A stretch of 64,000 nucleotides of DNA, from NCBI GenBank assembly GCA_016717115.1, contig JADKGE010000011.1, positions 1 through 64,000 of the forward strand, written 5' to 3'. Below the pieces are notes generated by a model, which was not told where the DNA came from, did not search any database, and worked only from the letters and a program-made list of their open reading frames with translations. Source of the stretch: Actinomycetota bacterium. Lineage in GTDB: Bacteria > Actinomycetota > Actinomycetes > S36-B12. The translations under genes were made by a program, and so were the position numbers. Positions 33,886 through 43,219 of the stretch are shown here, piece by piece. The number at the start of each line of letters is the position of its first letter. Position 1 is the first letter of the stretch.

Positions 33886-35326
33886 GGACGGTCGGCAGCC
33901 CGAGCAGGACCGACGCGGGCGCGTTCTCGCGACCGTGCAGGTCGCCGGCAGCCGTCCGCCGCACCGCCACCACGCGATCGGCCACCAGGTGGTGGGGCGC
34001 GGCATACGTGATCTCAGCCGTGACGACGTCGCCAGGCCGAGGCACGCCCACGGCCGGATCGACGGCGGCGTGGACGAGCCGGTTGTCGGGGGCCCGTCCC
34101 GAGAGCCGCTCCGTGCGATCGTCCTTGCGGCCCTCTCCCTCGGCGATGAGGACGTCGACCACGCGACCGATCTGCTTCGAGTTCTCTGCCCACGCCACCT
34201 CGTTCACGAGGTCGACCAGGCGCAGGTAGCGCTCCTGCACGACGTCGTGCGGCACCTGGTCGTCCATCGTCGCGGCGGGAGTGCCGGGGCGCTTGGAGTA
34301 CTGGAACGTGAACGCGCTGGCGAACCGCGCCTCCCGAACGACGTGCATCGTCTGCTCGAAGTCAGCCTCGGTCTCACCCGGGAACCCGACGATGATGTCG
34401 GTCGTGATCGCGGCGTCAGGCATGGCCGCCCGAACCCGATCGATGATGCCGAGGTAGCGCTCCTGACGGTAGGACCGCCGCATGCGCTGAAGGACGACAT
34501 CGGATCCGGACTGCAACGGCATGTGCAGCTGCGGCATCACGTTGGGCGTCTGGGCCATGGCCGCGATGACGTCGTCGGTGAAGTCCTTGGGGTGCGGGCT
34601 GGTGAAGCGCACCCGCTCGAGGCCGTCGACGTCGCCGCAGGCGCGCAGCAGCTTGGAGAACGCCTCGCGGTCGCCGAACTCCGACCCGTAGGCGTTGACG
34701 TTCTGCCCCAGCAGCGTGATCTCGAGGACTCCCTCGGCGACCAGGGCACGGATCTCGCCGAGGATGTCGCCGGGGCGGCGGTCCTTCTCCTTGCCGCGCA
34801 GCGCCGGCACGATGCAGAACGTGCAGGTGTTGTTGCACCCGACGCTGACGGAGACCCAGGCCGCGTAGGCGCTGTCCCGCTTGGTCGGCAGGGTCGAGGG
34901 GAAGACCTCGAGGGACTCCCTGATCTCGACCTGCGCCTCCTCGGCGATGCGGGCCCGCTCGAGGAGAACCGGCAGGGAGCCGAGGTTGTGAGTGCCGAAG
35001 ACCACGTCGACCCAGGGCGCCCGGGCGAGGATGTCTCCCCTGTCCTTCTGGGCGAGGCAGCCGCCGACGGCGATCTGCATGCCGGGGTGGGCTGCCTTCA
35101 CCGGTACGAGGTGGCTGAGGTTGCCGTACAGGCGGTTGTCGGCGTTCTCGCGCACGGCACAGGTGTTGAAGACCACGACGTCTGCGGTCTGGTCGGCGGC
35201 GGCGGCCACGTACCCGGCGCCCTCGAGGAGGCCCGTGAGGCGCTCGGAGTCGTGCACGTTCATCTGGCAGCCGTAGGTGCGCACCTGATAGGTCCGCGGC
35301 GGCGGCGATGCGGCAGGGGTGGACAC
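33878..35326 (-). CDS. miaB: tRNA-2-methylthio-N6-dimethylallyladenosine synthase
   Basis: A 482-residue radical-SAM methylthiotransferase that converts i6A37 to ms2i6A37. The N-terminal UPF0004 domain has cluster ligands Cys20 (RTYGCQMN), Cys56 and Cys90. The radical SAM motif GCNNTCTFC gives Cys164, Cys168 and Cys171. A TRAM RNA-binding domain closes the protein (about 400-470). GTG 35326 has TAGGAT 8 nt upstream. It is followed by miaA with overlap. In other actinobacteria miaB normally follows recX closely; here MMPL, TetR and HNH genes separate them. Confidence 0.96.
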   Translation of the reverse strand: MSTPAASPPPRTYQVRTYGCQMNVHDSERLTGLLEGAGYVAAAADQTADVVVFNTCAVRENADNRLYGNLSHLVPVKAAHPGMQIAVGGCLAQKDRGDILARAPWVDVVFGTHNLGSLPVLLERARIAEEAQVEIRESLEVFPSTLPTKRDSAYAAWVSVSVGCNNTCTFCIVPALRGKEKDRRPGDILGEIRALVAEGVLEITLLGQNVNAYGSEFGDREAFSKLLRACGDVDGLERVRFTSPHPKDFTDDVIAAMAQTPNVMPQLHMPLQSGSDVVLQRMRRSYRQERYLGIIDRVRAAMPDAAITTDIIVGFPGETEADFEQTMHVVREARFASAFTFQYSKRPGTPAATMDDQVPHDVVQERYLRLVDLVNEVAWAENSKQIGRVVDVLIAEGEGRKDDRTERLSGRAPDNRLVHAAVDPAVGVPRPGDVVTAEITYAAPHHLVADRVVAVRRTAAGDLHGRENAPASVLLGLPTVRA

Positions 35327-35334
35327 GGTGCACC

Positions 35335-35340
35335 ATCCTA
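35335..35340 (-). promoter_or_regulatory. -10 hexamer TAGGAT upstream of miaB
   Basis: TAGGAT on the minus strand, 8 nt (GGTGCACC), then GTG 35326; no Shine-Dalgarno sequence, so the mRNA is probably leaderless or nearly so. Confidence 0.4.
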
Positions 35341-35384
35341 AGGAGCCAGCCCCGTGGTCTCGGCACGCCGTCGCGCCAGGGGCG

Positions 35385-36713
35385 CTACGGCGCCGCGAAC
35401 CTGGCCGGGATCGCCGGGGGGCGTTCGGGCTCGAACGGCTGCTGGTAGATCGTCTGCGGCTGGTTCAGGACGAACGCATGATCGGGCCCCTCGCCCAGGA
35501 CCAGGCTCATGCTGGGGTAGGCCCACAGCCATCCGTACCGCTCCGCCGCAGGCACCGCCGCGACGAACTCCGCGTTGGCGATCAGGCCGGCACGTCCATT
35601 GATCTCGGCCGAGAACGCTCGCACGAAGGACCCGAACTGGACGGTCTGGATGGTTGCCGGCACCAGCAGGCCGACGAGCAGGCCCATTGACAGGAGCGCG
35701 AAGCGGCCGTCCACCGTGCGCGGGTCGGCTGCGCTCGACGGGACCGGCTCGGCGAGCGACGGCAGGGTCGACAGCAGCGCCAGCAGGAGCACGAGGAACA
35801 GAAGGATGCCGCTCCAGGCCCGGGCCTCGTACTGCTGCAGGGGGGTGGCCCACAGGGGCTGCAGGACAGCGAGGGCGAGCAGCGCCGCGACGAGGACCGC
35901 GGTGGTGGCGACCCGGATGCCCCGTGACCGGGCCAGGACGGCGAGCGGCAGCAGCATCAGCCACACGATGGTCAGCTGGAGCTGGTGGTTGTCGAGCAGC
36001 GGGCCGGACAGGTCCATGGCCCGCAGCACGTTCCCGGGACTGTACGGACGCGCGATCGAGAAGGCCGCGACGCAGGTGCCGACGCCCAGGACGGCCACCG
36101 TGGCCAGCAACGGCGCGCGGCCGTGGGTCGGCCTGCCGAACCTGCGCCAGGGCAGGACGATCGCGCCGATCAGGAGGGGTGCGAGCATCACCGCGAGGCC
36201 GTGGCTGGACGCGACGATGAACGCGGAGCCGAGCGCGATCCAGGGCATCGCTCGGTTTCGATCGCTCCAGAAGCGCAGCACAGCGGCGAAGCACAGCGCC
36301 GTGAACGCGAAGAGGAAGTTGTAGTCGCCGACGGCCAGGAAGCCCGAGGTCAGAGTCGTGACGCAGTACCCGATCAGCAGGAAGTCGAAGGTCCTGCCTC
36401 GCCGCGAGAGGTAGAGCGCAGCGGCCCAGGCGGCGCTGGGGATGAGCAGGTAGCCGACGCCGTGCGCGTACTCCAGCAGCAGTCGGTCAGCGACCCCGAG
36501 GGCGACCACCGCCGCGAACGGGCTCTGCGCAAGCAGGTTGGAGACAACCCTCGTGGGATCGCCGATCCAGTAGCCCTCGCTGATGAGGCCGCGCGCGAAC
36601 GCCCAAGCGCCGTCGGCGTGCAGGGAACGCATCTCCAGGATCGACAGCGTGGCGTAGCCCAGGATGAGGATGGGCGGCACCGCCCGGAGGGCGCGCAGAC
36701 GCAGGGCGGTCAT
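35385..36713 (-). CDS. polytopic membrane protein, function unknown
   Basis: A 442-residue protein with about ten transmembrane helices spread from residue 12 to 370 and a soluble C-terminal tail of about 70 residues (GRAGLIANAEFVAAVP onward, ending FAAP). An early loop LEMRSLHADGAWAFARGL contains an acidic residue in the position seen in some GT-C glycosyltransferase-like proteins, but I cannot assign it to a family with confidence. Its start overlaps the MMPL transporter stop by 4 nt (ATGA), so it is translated with that transporter. A role in envelope lipid or glycan assembly is inference. Confidence 0.6.
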   Translation of the reverse strand: MTALRLRALRAVPPILILGYATLSILEMRSLHADGAWAFARGLISEGYWIGDPTRVVSNLLAQSPFAAVVALGVADRLLLEYAHGVGYLLIPSAAWAAALYLSRRGRTFDFLLIGYCVTTLTSGFLAVGDYNFLFAFTALCFAAVLRFWSDRNRAMPWIALGSAFIVASSHGLAVMLAPLLIGAIVLPWRRFGRPTHGRAPLLATVAVLGVGTCVAAFSIARPYSPGNVLRAMDLSGPLLDNHQLQLTIVWLMLLPLAVLARSRGIRVATTAVLVAALLALAVLQPLWATPLQQYEARAWSGILLFLVLLLALLSTLPSLAEPVPSSAADPRTVDGRFALLSMGLLVGLLVPATIQTVQFGSFVRAFSAEINGRAGLIANAEFVAAVPAAERYGWLWAYPSMSLVLGEGPDHAFVLNQPQTIYQQPFEPERPPAIPARFAAP

Positions 36714-39064
36714 GCCCCCACGGTAGCGGCGGCCTCCTTGTCGTCACCGATGATCTCGTCGTCGGCGATCTCGTCCTCACCGGGCTCGATGTGCACCTCG
36801 GGCAGAATGCGGTCCAGCCAGCCCGGCAGCCACCAGTTCGCCTTGCCCAGCATCGACATCACGGACGGCACGAGGACCAGCCGGACGATGAACGCGTCGA
36901 TGAGCACGGCCGAGGCCAGCGCAACACCGAAGAGCTTGATCGTCCCGTTCGTCGCCGGCACGAAGGCCAGGAAGACGCTCGACATGATCGCGGCGGCGAT
37001 GACCACCACGCGCCCCGAGCCCGCGAGTCCGCGGCGCACGGCGGCGGAGTTGTCACCGATCCGGTTCCACTCCTCCTGCATGCGCGAGACGAGGAACACC
37101 TGGTAGTCCATCGACAGGCCGAACAGGATGGAGAACACCATGATCGGCAGGAACGGGAAGATCGGGCCTGTGCCGGGCACCCTCAGGAGGTCGTTGAACC
37201 ACCCCCACTGGAACACCGCGACCGTGATACCCATGGCCGCGCTGAAACTGAGCAGGCTGGTGATCGCCGCGGTCAGCGGGATGACCAGCGAGTGGAAGAG
37301 CAGCATCAGCGCCAGGAAGCCGAGGCCGACCACGATGGCAAGGAAGATCGGCAGTGCCTCGCCCAGGACGGTCGTGAAGTCGCTCGTGATCGCCTGGGTG
37401 CCGCCGACGTAGAGCTTCGCGCCGGTGGATGCCTCGAGGGCCGGGTTCACGTCCTCGCGTAGGCGCTGCAGCAGTTCGGTCGTGGCCTCGTCCTGCGGCT
37501 CACTGGCCGGGTAGACGGCGATCGCCACCACTGGGGACTGCGGTTCCGCACCGGCCTGAGCGCCGGCAGCGGCCTGGAGCTTGCCGATGATCGGCAAGGT
37601 CTCCGCGCTGGGCGACGTGCCCGCGACGCCCTCGGCGGAGGCCAGGCCCGCGACGATCGTCCCGAGCGCTTCGGGGCTCGTCGCGTCGGACAGGTCGGCC
37701 ACCACGACGAAGGGGCCGTTCGAGCCGGGGCCGAAGCCCTCGGCCCGCAGGTCATAGGCGATACGGGACGGGGAGCCCTCAGGCTTGCCCGAGTCGTCCG
37801 AGAATCCCTGTCGCAGGCTGAACATCGGGATGGCCAGGACGACGACCACAGCGAGAGCGAGCAGCGTCGGGATGATCGGCCGCTTCTGGAGCAGGCGACC
37901 GTAATGCGCCCAGGCCTTGCCCTCGCCATGGACGCTGCCCGGCTTCTTGCCCCAGGGCAGACGCAGGGACAGGGCCTTGTTGCCCAGGAGACTCAGCAGC
38001 GCGGGCAGCATCCAGAGGGCCGACAGCATGACCATGAGCACGGTCACAGCCGCGGCGACGGACAGCCCGTTGAAGAAGTTGATGCGCAGCACGAACAGTC
38101 CAAGGAGGGCGATGATCACCGTTCCACCGGCGAAGAGCACGGCGCGGCCGGCGGTCTCGACCGACTCCATGGCAGCGTCCTTGGGGTCGCGTCCGGCAAG
38201 CACGGCCTGTCGGAAACGGTTCATCACGAACAGGGCGTAGTCGATGCCGACACCCAAGCCGATCATCGCGGCCAGGGTCGGCGCGAACGTCGCGACGTCG
38301 AGGAAGTTGGCGGCGACGAGGACGGCCATCTGGCCCATCGTCAGGCCGACGAGGGCCACCACGATCGGCATGCCCGCCGCGACGATCGAGCCGAACGCGA
38401 TCAGCAGGATGATGATGGCGACGAGGAGGCCGATGGCCTCGCTGCTCGGCGGCTCCTGGCCGGCGAACTCCAGCACCTGGCCTTGCGCGCCGACGCGGAG
38501 CTCATCGCTGTTGAGCGCCTTGACCTCGTCGAGGATCGCCTTGGCGTCCGCAGTGGACACCTCAGTTCCGTCGCCCGCGAACGTGACGGAGGCATAGGCC
38601 ACGCGGCCGTCAGGGCTGACCGTCGAGAAGGCCGAGCCGAGCGTCTGCAGTTCCTCGGGGGTGAGCGCCTTCATCGCCTCGGGATCGAAGGCGCCGCCCG
38701 GCTGGCAGGCCGTGCCGAGCGAGGCGCCCTGCGGGTCGAGGGGGTTCGTGACGCATGCGACTGACGGCAGTGCGGCAATCCCTTCGAGCATCGGCACGAC
38801 CTTCGCGGCCGTGGCCTCGTCGACAGCGGTCCCGGTCGTCGGCGACCACACGATGGTGGCTCCCGAGTCCAGTCGGCTGGTGTCGGTGCCGCTAGACGTC
38901 AGCAGATCCGTGGCCACCTTGGACTCGGTGTCGGGCAGGTCGAACGAGTCGTTGAGGTCACCGCCGACGGTCAGGCCGAGGCCGACCACCGCGGCGACCG
39001 CGATGAACCATGAGATGAGGGCGATGATCGGGCGGCGGACCGCCCACGCTGACAGGACCGGCAT
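36710..39064 (-). CDS. MMPL/RND family transporter
   Basis: A 784-residue RND-type exporter with twelve predicted helices in two halves: helix 1 (about 12-34), a periplasmic loop (about 40-205), helices 2-6 (about 205-370), helix 7 (about 395), a second loop, and helices 8-12 (about 560-750). The TM4 proton-relay region GLGVGIDYALFVMNRFR and its second-half partner LFGLSMDYQVFLVSRMQEEW are the MMPL hallmarks. MMPL proteins export lipids or toxic compounds. ATG 39064 is preferred because GAGGAAGAG lies before it and MPVLSAWAVRRP is a typical family start. It is divergent from the TetR gene, with a palindromic operator in between. Confidence 0.92.
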   Translation of the reverse strand: MPVLSAWAVRRPIIALISWFIAVAAVVGLGLTVGGDLNDSFDLPDTESKVATDLLTSSGTDTSRLDSGATIVWSPTTGTAVDEATAAKVVPMLEGIAALPSVACVTNPLDPQGASLGTACQPGGAFDPEAMKALTPEELQTLGSAFSTVSPDGRVAYASVTFAGDGTEVSTADAKAILDEVKALNSDELRVGAQGQVLEFAGQEPPSSEAIGLLVAIIILLIAFGSIVAAGMPIVVALVGLTMGQMAVLVAANFLDVATFAPTLAAMIGLGVGIDYALFVMNRFRQAVLAGRDPKDAAMESVETAGRAVLFAGGTVIIALLGLFVLRINFFNGLSVAAAVTVLMVMLSALWMLPALLSLLGNKALSLRLPWGKKPGSVHGEGKAWAHYGRLLQKRPIIPTLLALAVVVVLAIPMFSLRQGFSDDSGKPEGSPSRIAYDLRAEGFGPGSNGPFVVVADLSDATSPEALGTIVAGLASAEGVAGTSPSAETLPIIGKLQAAAGAQAGAEPQSPVVAIAVYPASEPQDEATTELLQRLREDVNPALEASTGAKLYVGGTQAITSDFTTVLGEALPIFLAIVVGLGFLALMLLFHSLVIPLTAAITSLLSFSAAMGITVAVFQWGWFNDLLRVPGTGPIFPFLPIMVFSILFGLSMDYQVFLVSRMQEEWNRIGDNSAAVRRGLAGSGRVVVIAAAIMSSVFLAFVPATNGTIKLFGVALASAVLIDAFIVRLVLVPSVMSMLGKANWWLPGWLDRILPEVHIEPGEDEIADDEIIGDDKEAAATVGA

Positions 39065-39118
39065 GGGATTCTCTTCCTCGGGATCACCGAATGAACGACG
39101 GATGACGCTAGTCATAGC

Positions 39119-39132
39119 GAACGCCAATGTTC
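39119..39132. promoter_or_regulatory. candidate TetR operator 1 (MMPL side)
   Basis: GAAC-GCCAAT-GTTC, a 14-bp inverted repeat with 6-nt spacer. A TTGACA (minus strand, 39139-39144), a good -35 for the MMPL gene, lies just upstream, so the site falls in the promoter spacer where a repressor would block the transporter. Confidence 0.55.
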
Positions 39133-39150
39133 CCTAACTGTCAAATCAAG

Positions 39151-39164
39151 GAACACAACCGTTC
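39151..39164. promoter_or_regulatory. candidate TetR operator 2 (tetR side)
   Basis: GAAC-ACAACC-GTTC, the same half-sites and spacer length as operator 1, centred 32 bp away (about three turns). It ends 10 nt before the TACCGT -10 of the tetR gene, in position for autoregulation. Confidence 0.55.
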
Positions 39165-39174
39165 ACTGTGATGT

Positions 39175-39180
39175 TACCGT
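39175..39180 (+). promoter_or_regulatory. -10 hexamer TACCGT, leaderless start of the TetR gene
   Basis: TACCGT, 6 nt (TGCGAC), then ATG 39187; no Shine-Dalgarno sequence. Confidence 0.5.
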
Positions 39181-39186
39181 TGCGAC

Positions 39187-39798
39187 ATGCAGAAGAACTG
39201 CCCGGTGCGTCGCCGCGGCGAGGTGCTGCGCGAGGCGGTGTTCGCCGCGGCCCTCGCCGAGATCTCCGAGGTCGGCATGCGGGGCGCCTCCATGGACCGC
39301 ATCGCCCAGCGCGCCGGCACCGGGAAGGCGGCCCTCTACCGTCGGTGGCCCAACGTGCGGGCACTGGCGCTCGACGTGTTCATCAGCACGATGGAGGAGG
39401 CCCTCCCGGCCACGAGCCCGGACACGGGAACCCTGCGCGGCGACCTGCTCGCCTCACTGACCGGGCTGTCGGACGAACTCGACTCCGACCTCGGCATCGT
39501 GCTGCGCGAGCTCATCAGCGAGGCGGCACACGATCCGAACCTGTCGGCCCAGTTCCAGTCGCGCTTCGGCACGCGCAAGAACGACGAGGCGATGGCACTG
39601 ATCCAGCGGGCCATGATGCGGGGCGAGGTCCCGCCGCAGGCCGTGGACCCCTATGTGATGCAGGTTCCGGCAGCCCTCATCGTGCACCAGCTCATCATGA
39701 CCGGATCGGCCCCGAGACCAGCTGACGTCGAGCACATCATCGACTCGATCCTGGTGCCCCTGCTCATGCACCCGTCGACGGTGGGCACCGCGTCCTGA
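39187..39798 (+). CDS. TetR/AcrR family transcriptional regulator
   Basis: A 203-residue repressor. The N-terminal TetR helix-turn-helix (about 10-55; ISEVGMRGASMDRIAQRAGT, then KAALYRRWPN) is clear. The C-terminal ligand-binding domain (about 70-190) resembles the TetR_C_16/AcrR-like domain, with a long acidic helix and PADVEHIIDSILVPLL at the end. It is divergent from the MMPL transporter operon and flanked by two identical-format palindromes, so it very likely represses that operon and itself. The inducer is unknown. Confidence 0.92.
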   Translation: MQKNCPVRRRGEVLREAVFAAALAEISEVGMRGASMDRIAQRAGTGKAALYRRWPNVRALALDVFISTMEEALPATSPDTGTLRGDLLASLTGLSDELDSDLGIVLRELISEAAHDPNLSAQFQSRFGTRKNDEAMALIQRAMMRGEVPPQAVDPYVMQVPAALIVHQLIMTGSAPRPADVEHIIDSILVPLLMHPSTVGTAS

Positions 39799-39827
39799 AA
39801 GGCCGCAGGATCACTGCCTTCTACCGA

Positions 39828-41351
39828 TCAGAAGGGCGGCGGTTCGTGTTCGTAGGTGCGGCCGTGGGGTGAGGTCCAGGTGCAGGATCCGTCGGGTCTG
39901 CTGTCGGTGATGGTCCAGCCGGTGTGGGTCTTGAGCTGGTGGTGCCGGGTGCACAGCGCGCCGAGGTTGGCGGGGCTCGTGGTGCCGCCGTCGTTCCATG
40001 GGTCGGCGTGGTCGATCTGGGATCGGGCGGCGGCGCGGCGGCAGCCGGGGAACCGGCAGACCCGGTCGCGAGCCACGACATACTCCCGCAGCCGCTGCGG
40101 CACCTGGTAGACCCGGCGGCCGTAGTCGAGGAGGTGCCCGGTGACGGGGTCGGTGACCAGCCGCCGCATCGTCACGGCCACCTCGGGGTCGGTGAGCAGG
40201 TCGCGGACCACGTCCGCACTGACCGGCCCGGCACCGCGCAGCTCCACCTGACCGGCCGGACCGCCGGACTCCGCACCGCCGAGGGCATCGGCGAGGGCGA
40301 GCAGGGTGGGCAGGTCGATGACCAGGTCGAGGTGGGCCCGGACCTGCGGGGCCGGGACCTCGCCGGATCCGCCGCGATCGCCACCGTCGCTCTTGACACC
40401 ACCGGCAGCCAGGGCGCGGAGGACCAGCGCGGCGAGGGCCTCGCCGCGGCGCTCACCGATCGTCGCGGTCTCGTGGCCGCGGGTGGGGCCGTCGGCGTGG
40501 GTGCCGTCGGTGAAGGGCGGGCTGAATCGGTCGTCGTGGGCCAGGGCGTCCACGGCGGTCATCACCGCGTGGGCGGCCTCGGTGCTCATCCGGGCGATCA
40601 ACGTCGAGATCCCGTCGAGCTCATCGAGGACATACACGTCACGGGTGCACTTGGCTTCGCGGCGGCGACGGCGCTCCCCGGCCGCATCGATCGCCAGCAC
40701 CGCCCGGCGTGCCGCGGCGCGGGTCATCGACACGGTGGCCTTCCGCGCGGTCGGGAGCACCCGGCGCTCGAGGTCGAGGCAGGCGGCTGTAAACGTGGCC
40801 CGTTCGCCGTCGTCACGCATCCCCCGGCCGGGCAGCCGCCCGGCCGCCTCCACGATCACGGCGACGTGCCGGTCGGTGATCTCTCCCGCCGCGAGAGCCG
40901 CGGCGGTCGCGGCGAGGGGACCGGCCAGCAGGCGGGCGGTGTCGATGTGGTCCTGGGCGGTGGCGGCGGGCAGCCGCAGCGCGGCCCCGAGCTCCTCGCG
41001 GCGCACGTCCGCGATCCGGATCCTGCGCTCCTCGTCCGAACCCGGGACCAGGAGCGTGAACTCCTCGACCAGCGGCTCGGCCGCGGCCGCCGGGATGATC
41101 GCCTCCAGGCCGACCGACGCCCACCAGGCGGCGACCCGCTGGTGGACCTGCAGGAACACCACCGCGTCCACGTCCGACAGGGCGGCCCGGTCGATCGTGA
41201 TCAGGGCGTCCAGCACCAGCGAGCTGGGCCGCATCCCCGCCAGCATCCCCAGCAGCTCAGCAGGGGTCAGGCCATCGACGAAGTCCACCAGGACCGGGTC
41301 ATCCACCACCCGATCCGGCGCCACAACCGTGACCCCAACTCTCGATTCCAT
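39828..41351 (-). CDS. DUF222/HNH endonuclease domain protein (13E12-like)
   Basis: A 507-residue protein of the actinobacterial 13E12-repeat type. The large N-terminal DUF222 region (about 20-330) precedes a C-terminal HNH nuclease (about 420-490): CRFPGCRRAAARSQIDHADP, NLGALCTRHHQLKT, with Cys pairs and the His core intact. Such genes are multi-copy and often linked to mobile DNA; their role is unknown. ATG 41351 has TAGTGT 6 nt upstream. It lies between recX and the TetR gene, interrupting the usual recX-miaB order. Confidence 0.88.
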   Translation of the reverse strand: MESRVGVTVVAPDRVVDDPVLVDFVDGLTPAELLGMLAGMRPSSLVLDALITIDRAALSDVDAVVFLQVHQRVAAWWASVGLEAIIPAAAAEPLVEEFTLLVPGSDEERRIRIADVRREELGAALRLPAATAQDHIDTARLLAGPLAATAAALAAGEITDRHVAVIVEAAGRLPGRGMRDDGERATFTAACLDLERRVLPTARKATVSMTRAAARRAVLAIDAAGERRRRREAKCTRDVYVLDELDGISTLIARMSTEAAHAVMTAVDALAHDDRFSPPFTDGTHADGPTRGHETATIGERRGEALAALVLRALAAGGVKSDGGDRGGSGEVPAPQVRAHLDLVIDLPTLLALADALGGAESGGPAGQVELRGAGPVSADVVRDLLTDPEVAVTMRRLVTDPVTGHLLDYGRRVYQVPQRLREYVVARDRVCRFPGCRRAAARSQIDHADPWNDGGTTSPANLGALCTRHHQLKTHTGWTITDSRPDGSCTWTSPHGRTYEHEPPPF

Positions 41352-41357
41352 GAGCTC

Positions 41358-41363
41358 ACACTA
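41358..41363 (-). promoter_or_regulatory. -10 hexamer TAGTGT, leaderless start of the HNH gene
   Basis: TAGTGT on the minus strand, 6 nt (GAGCTC), then ATG 41351. Confidence 0.5.
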
Positions 41364-41435
41364 CGAGGACCCTCTGACATCCCATCCTGCGAAATCCACA
41401 GCAACCGCAACGCCGATCAGCCCTGTGATCGAGCC

Positions 41436-41984
41436 TCAGTCGTCGGGGGGCAGAGACTCCTGAGCCAGCAGGTCCCCAAGGGCCTCGTCGACCACCGATA
41501 GGGCCACGCCCTGCCGATAGCCCCGGCGCTGCAGCATGGACACGAGTCGACGACGACGGACCTGGGGCTCGAATCGCGCAGTGGAGGCGAGCTTGGCCGA
41601 TACCAGCGCGAGCGCGCGCGCACGCTCACTGTCGTCGTCGATCGTCTCGACGGCGGCACGAGCGTCGTCGTCGGCCACGCCCTTCATCCGAAGCTCCTGC
41701 AGGAGGACCGACCGGGCCGACCCTCGGGTGCGCTGGCGAGAGGCGACCCACATCCGCGCGTACTCGGCGTCGTCCACCAGGCCGACCTCGGTGAACCGGT
41801 CGAGCACCCGCTCCGTGACGTCGTCGGGCACCCCCCTCTTGCGCAGGTCGTCGGCAAGCTCCTTGCGGGTACGCGGAGCGACAGACAGTCGACGCAGAAG
41901 GATCGTCCGCGCTACCTGCTCGGGGTCGGCGTCATCCTGCAGGTCCGCAGCCGACCCCGGAGTGGGCTCGTTGACGTACCGCAT
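41436..41984 (-). CDS. recX: RecX regulator of RecA
   Basis: A 182-residue RecX protein, which caps RecA filaments and inhibits recombinase activity. Three RecX three-helix repeats are evident: ILLRRLSVAPRTRKELADDL (about 29-48), the EVGLVDDAEYARMWV and RSVLLQELRMKGV segment (about 66-105), and RRRLVSMLQRRGY (about 143-155). It begins 21 nt after the recA stop on the same strand, the usual co-transcribed arrangement. No independent promoter or strong ribosome binding site is visible. Confidence 0.95.
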   Translation of the reverse strand: MRYVNEPTPGSAADLQDDADPEQVARTILLRRLSVAPRTRKELADDLRKRGVPDDVTERVLDRFTEVGLVDDAEYARMWVASRQRTRGSARSVLLQELRMKGVADDDARAAVETIDDDSERARALALVSAKLASTARFEPQVRRRRLVSMLQRRGYRQGVALSVVDEALGDLLAQESLPPDD

Positions 41985-42005
41985 GGCGAACCGGGCCCGC
42001 TGCGA

Positions 42006-43088
<1,083 letters not shown>

Positions 43089-43213
43089 GGTGTCTCCTTG
43101 CTCGACGGGGTGGATCTCGCGGTTGGTCTGCCGAACGTAACCCTGCTGTCTGACACTCCGGGGGGCCGCGCTCCGGCTGTGGGCCGGGGCCCCTTCGGGG
43201 TCGTGGTGGTGAA

Positions 43214-43219
43214 TCTATA
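43214..43219 (-). promoter_or_regulatory. recA -10 hexamer TATAGA next to the LexA box
   Basis: TATAGA on the minus strand immediately follows the LexA box, giving a LexA-occluded promoter with an untranslated leader of about 120 nt before recA. Confidence 0.55.
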
